Assembly (NCBI RefSeq): GCF_900129155.1
Contig: NZ_FQVF01000005.1
Location: 124,001-188,000, forward strand
Direction: 5' to 3'
Source of the DNA: Marinomonas polaris DSM 16579
Lineage (GTDB): Bacteria > Pseudomonadota > Gammaproteobacteria > Pseudomonadales > Marinomonadaceae
Length of the DNA stretch: 64,000 nt
How positions within the stretch are numbered: position 1 is the stretch's first letter; each line of letters starts with the position of its first letter. A model generated the notes under the pieces. That model had not been told where the DNA came from. It saw only the letters and a program-made list of their open reading frames with translations, and searched no databases. The translations under genes were made by a program, and so were the position numbers. This document shows, piece by piece, positions 27,982 to 36,004 of the stretch.

Positions 27982-28800
27982 ATGCCTGAGTTACCAGAAG
28001 TAGAAACCACGTTACGTGGCATCGAACCCAAATTAGTTGGGCGCTCTCTCGCTAGGGTCGATATTCGCCAGCCAAAGCTGCGCTGGTTAATTACGCCTGA
28101 GCTAAGCTCAGAAATGGTAGGTGAGGAAATTACTCATCTTTCTCGTCGTGGTAAATACATCGGCATTCATACGTCAAAAGGCACCTTGATTGTTCATCTT
28201 GGTATGTCTGGCAGCTTATATTTTGTGCCAGCTGACACGCCACCGTTATTTCATGATCATGTAGATTTTTGCTTTAGCGATGATGATGTGTGGCTAAGAT
28301 ACACTGACCCTCGTCGCTTTGGTGCTATCTTGTGGACAACTGAAAATTGGAACGAGCATGAGCTAATAAAGCACTTAGGCCCAGAACCGCTGTCTGATCT
28401 TTTTAATGCTGATATGCTTTACGCGCGAGCGAAAGGTCGCAAGGTTCCAATTAAGACCTTTATTATGGACAGCAAGGTAGTTGTGGGTGTTGGTAATATT
28501 TATGCCAATGAAGCGCTATTTAAAGCGGGTATTCGTCCTGATCGTTTGGCCGGTAAGATAAGTAAGGTGCGTTTGGCCCGTTTGGTTGAGTGCATTAAAG
28601 TGGTGCTAGCAGCTGCTATTAAACAGGGCGGAACGACATTAAAAGACTTTGTTGGCGGTGATGGCAAGCCTGGTTATTTTAAGCAGGAGTTGGCTGTTTA
28701 TGGTCGGGGTAATAAAGCTTGTATCATATGTAGTGCGCCACTTAAAGAAATTCGGCAAGCTCAGCGTAGTACAGTTTTTTGCATCAACTGCCAATCTTGA
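27982..28800 (+). CDS. mutM: Formamidopyrimidine-DNA glycosylase MutM
   Basis: Bifunctional glycosylase/AP lyase removing 8-oxoguanine. 272 residues. The mature N-terminus PELPEVETT provides the catalytic Pro1 and Glu2; Lys57-type residue lies in SRRGKYIGI; helix-two-turn-helix VGVGNIYANEALF; C-terminal zinc finger CIICSAPLKE...CINC. ATG 27982 (GAGG upstream) is fixed by the need for Pro at residue 2; an in-frame TTG at 27970 is rejected. Conserved neighbour of rpmBG. Confidence 0.96.
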   Translation: MPELPEVETTLRGIEPKLVGRSLARVDIRQPKLRWLITPELSSEMVGEEITHLSRRGKYIGIHTSKGTLIVHLGMSGSLYFVPADTPPLFHDHVDFCFSDDDVWLRYTDPRRFGAILWTTENWNEHELIKHLGPEPLSDLFNADMLYARAKGRKVPIKTFIMDSKVVVGVGNIYANEALFKAGIRPDRLAGKISKVRLARLVECIKVVLAAAIKQGGTTLKDFVGGDGKPGYFKQELAVYGRGNKACIICSAPLKEIRQAQRSTVFCINCQS

Positions 28801-29019
28801 CCAATTGTTTAGGTTAGGCACAAGAATTGCTACCTAGTCTGTTGACTAAGTAGATGCTCAGAAAAAGATTATTTTTGAGTGGGCTTTTTGTAAATACGTA
28901 AAAATGTTGCTTAAAATGTGCAGATTACATTGCGGTATTCTGCTAATCGGTTTATTTTTGACCAGTTAGGCAGGGTTTATAGTTGCCTAGACTAAATTAC
29001 ATATATAAGAGGAATTGGA

Positions 29020-30012
29020 ATGAAAGCTGTCTTTCTTGCGTCCGTTACAGCGCTTGCTATCTCATCAACCATGGCTCACGCTGCGACAGAACCAGCGGTT
29101 GTGTATGACCAAGCAGGTAAATTTGATAAGTCTTTTAACGAAGGCGTTTACAATGGCGTGAAAGAATACACGGCTGAGACGGGCATTCAGGTTCGAGAGT
29201 TTGAACCTAAGAACGAAGCTCAGGTAGAGCAAGGTCTACGCCGCCTTGCTAAACGTGGTTATTCTCCTATCGTTACCGTTGGTTTCAACATGACTTCTGC
29301 GGTTGAGAAAGTCGCTAAAGATTTCCCTGAAATCAACTTCACTATTATTGATGGTGTCATCGATCTTCCAAACGTTCAGTCTGTTGTTTTCAAAGAGTAC
29401 GAAGGCTCCTTCCTTGTTGGTGCTTTGGCGGCGATGGCATCTAAAACCAATACTGTAAGCTTTGTCGGGGGCATGGATATTCCTCTGATTCGTAAGTTTG
29501 CTTGTGGTTATGAGCAAGGCGTTAAATACCAGTCCTCTAATGCCACTGTTTTGCAAAATATGACAGGCTCTACTGGTGCGGCGTTTAATGATCCAACAAA
29601 AGGTTCTGAATTAGCAAAGAGCCAATTCTCTAAAGGTTCAGATGTTGTGTTTGCGGCTGCAGGTGGTACAGGTATCGGTGTATACCAAGCTGCAAAAGAC
29701 GAAGGTAAATTGGCGATTGGTGTAGATTCAAACCAAAACCATGTTCAGCCAGGCACAATGCTAACCTCTATGGTTAAACGTGTAGACCAAGCGGCTTACA
29801 AAACGTACAAAGATGCCGCAGCAGGCACTTGGAAACCTGGTTTGGTTGTTTTAGGTTTGTCTGATGGTGGTGTTGATTGGGCGCTAGATGACAACAATGC
29901 CAGCCTAATTACTGCAGATATGAAAGCGAAAATGAAAGACATTCGCGCCAAAATCATCAGTGGTGAAATTAAAGTTCACGATTACATGTCAGATAACACT
30001 TGTAACTACTAA
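29020..30012 (+). CDS. BMP-family ABC transporter substrate-binding protein (nucleoside type)
   Basis: Periplasmic binding protein of the basic-membrane-protein family, which binds purine or pyrimidine nucleosides. A signal peptide (MKAVFLASVTALAISSTMAHA) lacks a lipobox, so it is soluble rather than lipid-anchored. Typical segments: VVYDQAGKFDKSFNEGVYNG, VGFNMTSAVEKVAKDFPEI, FVGGMDIPLIRKFACGYEQG, and AIGVDSNQNHVQPGTMLTSM. GAGGA precedes the ATG. Downstream are the ATPase, two permeases and cytidine deaminase, so nucleosides are the likely cargo. Confidence 0.9.
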   Translation: MKAVFLASVTALAISSTMAHAATEPAVVYDQAGKFDKSFNEGVYNGVKEYTAETGIQVREFEPKNEAQVEQGLRRLAKRGYSPIVTVGFNMTSAVEKVAKDFPEINFTIIDGVIDLPNVQSVVFKEYEGSFLVGALAAMASKTNTVSFVGGMDIPLIRKFACGYEQGVKYQSSNATVLQNMTGSTGAAFNDPTKGSELAKSQFSKGSDVVFAAAGGTGIGVYQAAKDEGKLAIGVDSNQNHVQPGTMLTSMVKRVDQAAYKTYKDAAAGTWKPGLVVLGLSDGGVDWALDDNNASLITADMKAKMKDIRAKIISGEIKVHDYMSDNTCNY

Positions 30013-30020
30013 GTTGCATC

Positions 30021-30060
30021 AAAAAACAGTTACTTACATAGAGTAGGTAACTGTTTTTTT
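30021..30060 (+). terminator. Terminator/attenuator after the BMP gene
   Basis: CAGTTACTTAC (30027-30037) pairs with GTAGGTAACTG (30043-30053, one G-T pair), flanked by A6 and T8 runs. It separates the highly needed binding protein from the rest of the operon. Confidence 0.88.
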
Positions 30061-30104
30061 TGTTCTAGTGTGTTCCATTTTAAGCAGATGAATTACTTTT
30101 AGAT

Positions 30105-31661
30105 ATGACGAATAAAACAATGCCATACGCAATTGAATTGCGAGACATCAGTAAACGTTTTGGTGCGGTTCAGGCCAATAAAGACATTTGCTTACAAGTT
30201 CCGGCTGGCACGATTCACGGTATTATCGGTGAAAACGGCGCGGGCAAATCTACTTTGATGAGTATCATTTATGGCTTTTATGAAGCCGATACGGGTCATA
30301 TTGAAGTTGATGGTAAGCGCGTTGATATTCGTAGCTCTCAGGATGCTATTAATGCTGGCATAGGTATGGTGCATCAGCATTTTATGCTGGTAGAAAATTT
30401 TAGTGTTCTTGAAAACGTTATTTTAGGCGCTGAAGGCGGAGCGGTACTAAAAAATGGTATCGGTGCAGCTCGCATAGAATTGCAACGCTTGGCTCACGAA
30501 TACAGTTTGGATATTGATGTAGATGCAATCGTAGAGGAACTTCCGGTTGGTTTACAGCAACGAGTTGAGATCTTAAAAGCGCTATATCGTGGCGCACGCA
30601 TCCTTATATTGGATGAGCCCACAGGCGTATTGACACCACAAGAAGCAGATCACCTGTTTCGCATTCTAAAAGCCCTAAAAGATCAGGGCGTTACCGTATT
30701 GTTAATCACCCACAAATTACGTGAAATAATGGCTTCCACCGACAATGTGTCGGTGATGCGCCAAGGTGAAATGGTTGCCCATCGAGAAACAGCTCACACC
30801 AGTAAGGAAGATCTTGCCGAATTGATGGTGGGCAAAAAAGTTCGTTTAACAGTCGATAAAGATGAAGCTCAGCCAAGTGAAGTGCTGTTGTCTGCGCAAA
30901 ACTTGTCGCAGTTTGACAGCCAAGGCGTTAAACGCTTAAAGAATGTAAGTTTAGAGCTGCGTGCTGGTGAAATTCTGGGTATTGCTGGCGTATCTGGCAA
31001 TGGGCAGAGTGAATTATTGAATGTCCTATCTGGTATCACATCTATGGACGAGGGCGAGATTCACTTTGCTGGTCAAGTTATCACTGCGAAAGCGCCAAAA
31101 GATGCGGCACAAATGCGTGATTTGAAGATGGCTCATGTGCCTGAAGATCGCCATAAAATGGGTTTGGTAACGGGCTTTGAAGCGTATGAAGCGGCTGTCT
31201 TGGGCTATCATAATTCGCCTGTTTATAACGGCAAAATTCTAATGAATCGCAAGGTAATGCTCGATGAATGCAATGAGCGCATGGCGGCTTGGGATGTGCG
31301 TCCACCGAATCCTCATTTGAAAACGGCGAATTTTTCCGGTGGTAACCAGCAAAAAATAGTTATTGCCCGTGAAGTTGAGCAAAACCCTGAAGTATTATTG
31401 ATTGGCCAGCCAACTCGTGGTGTTGATATTGGCGCAATCGAAAATATTCACGAACAAATCGTTAAATTAAGAGACTCGGGTAAAGCCATTTTACTTGTGT
31501 CCGTTGAATTGGATGAAATTATGGCACTAAGTGATCGCATCATTGTGATGTTTGATGGTGCGGTTGTCGGTGAGCTAGATGCAAAAGATGCCGATGAACG
31601 AACCCTTGGCCTGATGATGGCTAATGCCTATAACGAAGAGCAAGAAGGGGTGTCCGCATGA
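30105..31661 (+). CDS. Nucleoside ABC transporter ATP-binding protein (two ABC domains)
   Basis: 518-residue tandem ABC ATPase of the BMP/RbsA class. Domain 1: Walker A GENGAGKST, Walker B ILILDEPTGVLT, H-loop LLITHKLREI. Domain 2: Walker A-like GVSGNGQSELLN, signature FSGGNQQKIVIAREV, Walker B region VLLIGQPTRGVDIGA. The second Walker A lacks the Lys, as in other RbsA-type proteins, so probably one site hydrolyses ATP. Stop overlaps the next permease start (ATGA). Confidence 0.92.
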   Translation: MTNKTMPYAIELRDISKRFGAVQANKDICLQVPAGTIHGIIGENGAGKSTLMSIIYGFYEADTGHIEVDGKRVDIRSSQDAINAGIGMVHQHFMLVENFSVLENVILGAEGGAVLKNGIGAARIELQRLAHEYSLDIDVDAIVEELPVGLQQRVEILKALYRGARILILDEPTGVLTPQEADHLFRILKALKDQGVTVLLITHKLREIMASTDNVSVMRQGEMVAHRETAHTSKEDLAELMVGKKVRLTVDKDEAQPSEVLLSAQNLSQFDSQGVKRLKNVSLELRAGEILGIAGVSGNGQSELLNVLSGITSMDEGEIHFAGQVITAKAPKDAAQMRDLKMAHVPEDRHKMGLVTGFEAYEAAVLGYHNSPVYNGKILMNRKVMLDECNERMAAWDVRPPNPHLKTANFSGGNQQKIVIAREVEQNPEVLLIGQPTRGVDIGAIENIHEQIVKLRDSGKAILLVSVELDEIMALSDRIIVMFDGAVVGELDAKDADERTLGLMMANAYNEEQEGVSA

Positions 31662-32755
31662 GTCAGGCGAAAGTCCCTACGTGGGTAAATATTGCCCTTA
31701 TCCCTGTGCTAAATATTATGTTGGCCTTTTTTGTTTCTGGATTGGTGATTCTTGCTATTGGTGAAAACCCAATTGAAGCTGCTGGATATCTTATTTATGG
31801 CGCTTTTGGTTACGACGAAGGTATTGGTTACACGCTTTACTACGCAACAAACCTTATTTTTACTGGCTTAGCTGTGTCTGTAGCCTTTAAAGGTGGTTTG
31901 TTCAATATCGGTGGTGAAGGGCAAGCTTATATTGGTGGTCTAGGTGTTGGTTTGATCTGTTTGTCACTGGATCACACCATGCCATTATATGTGATTGCGC
32001 CTTTGGCCGTAATTGGTGCAGCAGTTTTTGGTGCAGCATGGGCATACATTCCAGCTTATTTACAAGCTCGTCGCGGTAGCCACATTGTTATCACTACCAT
32101 CATGTTTAACTTTATTGCCTCTTCGTTGATGGTTTACTTGATCGTAAACTGGTTAAAAGAAGATGGCCGTATGGCACCAAACAGCCGAACGTTTGAAGAA
32201 AGCGCTTGGTTGCCTTATTTACATGAACTGCTTTCTCCAATAGGTATCGAAATTGGTGACTCACCATTGAACCTTGCTTTCATTTGGGCTTTGTTGTGCT
32301 GTGTGTTTGTTTGGGGATTAATTTGGCATACACGTTGGGGTTATCAGCTGCGTACGCTAGGAACCAATCCTACGGCGGCTCGTTACGCTGGTATTGATAC
32401 TGCGAAAGTGACCATTTGGGCAATGTTGATTTCTGGAGGCTTGGCAGGTTTTGTTGGCCTTAATGAGATCATGGGTGTGAACCATAACTTGTTGCTCAAC
32501 TTTACGGCGGGTTACGGTTTTGCCGGTATCGCAGTGGCCTTGATGGGACGTAATCATCCGATTGGTATTATTCTGGCAGCTATTCTATTTGGTGCCTTGT
32601 ATCAAGGTGGTGCCGAATTAGCATTTGAAATTCCAACTATTACGCCTGAAATTGTCGTTGTTATTCAAGGTTTAGTGATTCTATTCTCTGGTGCGCTTGA
32701 GCATATGTTCAAGGATCGTATCGAAGGCTTTTTTATTCGCAGAGCTGTCGCGTAG
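31658..32755 (+). CDS. Nucleoside ABC transporter permease 1
   Basis: 365-residue BPD_transp_2-type permease with eight or more TM helices. The segment VAFKGGLFNIGGEGQAYIGGLG is the signature of NupP/YufP-type permeases. LRTLGTNPTAARYAGID is the cytoplasmic loop contacting the ATPase. Translationally coupled to the ATPase gene and nine bases before permease 2. Confidence 0.92.
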   Translation: MSQAKVPTWVNIALIPVLNIMLAFFVSGLVILAIGENPIEAAGYLIYGAFGYDEGIGYTLYYATNLIFTGLAVSVAFKGGLFNIGGEGQAYIGGLGVGLICLSLDHTMPLYVIAPLAVIGAAVFGAAWAYIPAYLQARRGSHIVITTIMFNFIASSLMVYLIVNWLKEDGRMAPNSRTFEESAWLPYLHELLSPIGIEIGDSPLNLAFIWALLCCVFVWGLIWHTRWGYQLRTLGTNPTAARYAGIDTAKVTIWAMLISGGLAGFVGLNEIMGVNHNLLLNFTAGYGFAGIAVALMGRNHPIGIILAAILFGALYQGGAELAFEIPTITPEIVVVIQGLVILFSGALEHMFKDRIEGFFIRRAVA

Positions 32756-32764
32756 GGGAAAACT

Positions 32765-33733
32765 ATGTTTGAAACATTAATACTCATGTTAGACGCGACA
32801 ATGCGCGTATCTACTCCGCTTATCTTTGCTGCGTTAGCTGGCTTGTATTCTGAACGTGCGGGTATTGTTGATATCGGTTTAGAAGGTAAAATTTTAGGCA
32901 GTGCTTTTGCAGCAGCGGCAGCAGCAGCCGTTTTTGGCTCAGCTTGGATCGGTTTGTGCTTTGGTATATTAGCCTCTGTTGGCTTGGCTATGATTCACGG
33001 TTTCGCTTGTATTACTCACCGCGGCGATCACATCGTTTCTGGTGTGGCGATTAATACTATTGTGGCTGGTTTGACGGTTACTTTGTCTATGCACTGGTTT
33101 GGCATGGGCGGACAAACACCGGCACTGGTTGGTGATGCGCGCTTTTTAGACATTACTTTCCCATTTGCTGATGCAATGGAAAGTGTGCCTATAATCGGAC
33201 AAATTTATTCGAACTTGCTTAGCGGCCACAATATTTTGGTTTACTTGGCCTTTATTATGGTGCCAGTGACCTATTGGGTGATTTATAAAACTCGCTTTGG
33301 CTTGCGCCTTCGTGCGGTGGGTGAGAACCCTCATGCGGTTGATACGGCTGGCATTTCAGTGTCTTTCATTCGTTACCGCGCTTTGATTATTTGTGGCATT
33401 TTATGTGGCCTTGCTGGCGCGTATTTGTCTACTGCCCATAACGCAGGTTTCTTGAAAGATATGAGTGCGGGTAAAGGCTACATGGCATTGGCTGCGCTTA
33501 TCTTTGGTAAATGGCGTCCAGTTCCAGTATTGCTTGCTTGTTTGTTGTTTGGTTTCTTAGACGCTGTTGCGGTTCGTATGCAGGGCGTTGTGATTCCAGG
33601 TATTGGCGAAGTACCAGTACAAGCAATCGAAGTATTGCCGTATGTATTAACTGTCTTGTTATTGGCAGGCTTCATCGGCAAAGCCATCGGACCAAAAGCG
33701 ATCGGTCGCCCTTATGTGAAAGAGCGAGCCTAA
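32765..33733 (+). CDS. Nucleoside ABC transporter permease 2
   Basis: 322-residue permease of the NupQ/YufQ type. GLYSERAGIVDIGLEGKILG at the N-terminus and LRAVGENPHAVDTAGISVSF, the cytoplasmic coupling loop, are characteristic. A GGGGA ribosome site precedes ATG 32765. Likely heterodimerises with permease 1. The cytidine deaminase start lies one base beyond its stop. Confidence 0.92.
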   Translation: MFETLILMLDATMRVSTPLIFAALAGLYSERAGIVDIGLEGKILGSAFAAAAAAAVFGSAWIGLCFGILASVGLAMIHGFACITHRGDHIVSGVAINTIVAGLTVTLSMHWFGMGGQTPALVGDARFLDITFPFADAMESVPIIGQIYSNLLSGHNILVYLAFIMVPVTYWVIYKTRFGLRLRAVGENPHAVDTAGISVSFIRYRALIICGILCGLAGAYLSTAHNAGFLKDMSAGKGYMALAALIFGKWRPVPVLLACLLFGFLDAVAVRMQGVVIPGIGEVPVQAIEVLPYVLTVLLLAGFIGKAIGPKAIGRPYVKERA

Positions 33734-33734
33734 C

Positions 33735-34154
33735 ATGCCAAATAAGGAGCAAAGCGCTGAATTATTTGCATTGGCTAAAGACGCGATGAATAAAGCCTAT
33801 GTGCCTTATTCTCGCTTTCATGTGGGCGCGGCGATTTTAACGGCTGGTGGCAAGATTTATTCTGGTTGTAACGTGGAAAACGCGGCTTATCCAGAAGGAA
33901 CTTGTGCTGAAGCTGGCGCTATCGCTTCCATGGTGCTTGGTGGCGATACGCTTATCAAAGATATCTATGTCATTGGGAAAGGTGAGGAATTGGTAACACC
34001 TTGTGGTGGTTGCCGTCAGAAAATTCGTGAGTTCTCTTCTGTGGATACCATGATTCATATTTGTGGCGCAGAAGGCGTGAGAAAATCCCTCACAATGAAC
34101 GACCTATTACCCTTCTCGTTTGGCCCAGAGAATCTGGAACAACAAGTTAGCTAA
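33735..34154 (+). CDS. cdd: Cytidine deaminase
   Basis: Converts cytidine and deoxycytidine to uridine forms. 139 residues is the small tetrameric class. Zinc-site motifs are complete: CNVENAAYPEGTCAEAGAI (Cys and catalytic Glu) and TPCGGCRQKIREF (two Cys). Last gene of the nucleoside uptake operon, linking import to salvage; followed by a terminator. Confidence 0.95.
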   Translation: MPNKEQSAELFALAKDAMNKAYVPYSRFHVGAAILTAGGKIYSGCNVENAAYPEGTCAEAGAIASMVLGGDTLIKDIYVIGKGEELVTPCGGCRQKIREFSSVDTMIHICGAEGVRKSLTMNDLLPFSFGPENLEQQVS

Positions 34155-34182
34155 ACTTTAGAGCTTAGCCCTAACTTCAAAG

Positions 34183-34203
34183 ACCACCTTCGGGTGGTTT
34201 TTT
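34183..34203 (+). terminator. Terminator after cdd
   Basis: ACCACC (34183-34188), the very stable TTCG tetraloop, GGTGGT (34193-34198), then a T-run. Confidence 0.92.
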
Positions 34204-34247
34204 GTTTATATGGTTTTTGTCTAGATATTTTTTTATGTAGAAAGCTT

Positions 34248-35327
34248 TTAGGCGGTCTTATTTGTTGAAAGCCAACGAGCAAGCATCGGCCCAGCAATCA
34301 GTACCAATAGAAAGCGAGCAACCTGCATGGCCATCACAAAAGACACATCAGCATTAGTTGACGCGGCGATAATGGCAACAGAGTCAGCACCGCCAGGGCT
34401 GGTGGCAAGGAAGGCCGTGAGCGGGTCGATATCGGCAAAAGTAATCAAAAGCATGGCCAAGCAGGCATTAATCGCAATCAAGGCTAGAATCGCGGCTAAT
34501 ACATGCGGAAAGACATGCCAAGCGTGCTGCAACACTTGTCGAGTGAAGCGAAAGCCAATCCCCCAACCCAGCATTGCAAAGCTAATCGCCAAGCACCAAT
34601 GGGGCAGAATAATTGGTAAAATACCGGAGAACTTGATCACCAACCCTACTGCAAGAGAAAGCAGTAAAGGCCCACTTGGTAGACGAAGTTTTACACCCAC
34701 AATGCTCGCTACTAAGATGACTGCTAGCGTAATAGCAAAACCAGACCATGACGACACGCCAAGCCAATCAATCGGTTCAGCAGAAACACCATCGACGTGA
34801 AATACCGCCGCAACAATCGTTGCCGCGATAGCACAGCAAGCCACACGTAAATACTGCATAAAGGCGACCAGCCGCATGTCCGCTCCGTAAGACTCAGACA
34901 TAATAGTCATTGCGGATGCCGCGCCAGGAGAAGAACCCCAAATGGCAGTAGTGCCGGGCAATAATCCGCTACGACTAAGCAACCAGCCCAAAAAGCTAGA
35001 CGCGACAATCGTCGAGACAGTGCCAATTAGAAACAACGGCCATTCCATGGAGATTTTCGCAAAGACCGTCAGCGGAAGACTGTTGGCTATCATCATGCCC
35101 AAAATACCTTGAGCCATTAAAAACATTGGCTTTGGCAGTGTCATACCTGCGCCACTGGTGGCTAAAATAATTGCTGTAATCATAGGACCAAGCAGAAGCG
35201 CCGCTGGCAAATTAGCGTATTCAAAACAAACCACTAAAACAAAAGATACGGCTAATAAGACGGTTAATCGCCAGGTTGTTGGCCAACGAGAAGGGGTTTT
35301 GCAAAGTGATAAAAAGCGAGAAGTCAT
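34248..35327 (-). CDS. AbrB-type membrane protein (PF05145)
   Basis: 359-residue integral membrane protein with about ten TM helices arranged as two repeats. Each half contains the family's glycine-rich motif: LPGTTAIWGSSPGAASAMTI in the first and FLATSPGGADSVAIIAAS in the second. The family was once called ammonia monooxygenase or AbrB regulator; those names are misleading and transport is more likely. Convergent with the nucleoside operon; no partner gene next to it. Confidence 0.85.
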   Translation of the reverse strand: MTSRFLSLCKTPSRWPTTWRLTVLLAVSFVLVVCFEYANLPAALLLGPMITAIILATSGAGMTLPKPMFLMAQGILGMMIANSLPLTVFAKISMEWPLFLIGTVSTIVASSFLGWLLSRSGLLPGTTAIWGSSPGAASAMTIMSESYGADMRLVAFMQYLRVACCAIAATIVAAVFHVDGVSAEPIDWLGVSSWSGFAITLAVILVASIVGVKLRLPSGPLLLSLAVGLVIKFSGILPIILPHWCLAISFAMLGWGIGFRFTRQVLQHAWHVFPHVLAAILALIAINACLAMLLITFADIDPLTAFLATSPGGADSVAIIAASTNADVSFVMAMQVARFLLVLIAGPMLARWLSTNKTA

Positions 35328-35620
35328 GTCTATCTGTCGAAAAAGTCAGTGAGTATTAATGGCGCGAAGCATACCTTAAATGAGCAGGTATTATTGGCGT
35401 CTCTGGTGATGTTAACCATACTTGCAACTTATGTTGCTGCCTTATTATGTTGGGAATTGCTGTGAGCATTAAGGCAAAGAATAGGAAGATACATCAAAAA
35501 CTGACAAGAAGCTGACTGATGTTTCGTTTGGTTGAGTTTGCTAGGCGGACGTATCTGTTACTATGAGACTAAGAGCATAGCATCTGAAAATCAAAGCGAC
35601 TTAAAGGAAATGAAAAAACA
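35328..35620. other. Intergenic region between AbrB-type gene and rlpA-like gene
   Basis: 293 bases between divergent genes, so promoters for both are expected. A possible short ORF from GTG 35349 to 35465 would encode 38 residues with one hydrophobic helix (VLLASLVMLTILATYVAALL), but there is no good ribosome site. Nothing else recognised. Confidence 0.4.
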
Positions 35621-36004
35621 ATGCGAAAAATTAGCACCTTATGTGTGGCAATCTTGTCTCTTGCTCTAACCGCATGCGCAAGTGGTCCAATCAGTCGTTC
35701 CGATTCAGTAGGGTTCGAAGAAAGCGGCGGAGCCAGTTATTACGCCATGAAGTATCAAGGACGTAAAACCGCCAGCGGAGAATTGTTTGATCAAAAAGCC
35801 ATGACTGCCGCCCATAAACGATTGCCTTTTGGCTCAAAAGTAAAAGTTACCAACGTCGAGAATGGCAAAAGTGTCGTGGTGCGAGTTAATGACCGTGGAC
35901 CGTTCGTAAGTGGTCGGATTATTGACCTGAGCAAAGCAGCTTTTCAGCGCATCGGTAATACTCGTTCTGGTGTTATAGAAGTTGAGATTGAGGTCTTGAA
36001 CTAG
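35621..36004 (+). CDS. RlpA-like double-psi beta-barrel lipoprotein
   Basis: 127-residue lipoprotein: signal peptide with lipobox LTAC (Cys about residue 19), then a DPBB domain with [38 protein letters not shown] and [20 protein letters not shown]. RlpA of Pseudomonas is a lytic transglycosylase acting on denuded glycan strands at the septum. This copy lacks the C-terminal SPOR domain that targets RlpA to the septum, so it is a short paralogue with general envelope location. Its stop codon abuts the convergent PatZ-like stop with no space. Confidence 0.87.
   Translation: MRKISTLCVAILSLALTACASGPISRSDSVGFEESGGASYYAMKYQGRKTASGELFDQKAMTAAHKRLPFGSKVKVTNVENGKSVVVRVNDRGPFVSGRIIDLSKAAFQRIGNTRSGVIEVEIEVLN

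Noticed and set aside
34327-34800. 157-codon plus-strand frame
   Set aside because: Antisense to the AbrB-type membrane protein gene; composition is the mirror of hydrophobic codons.
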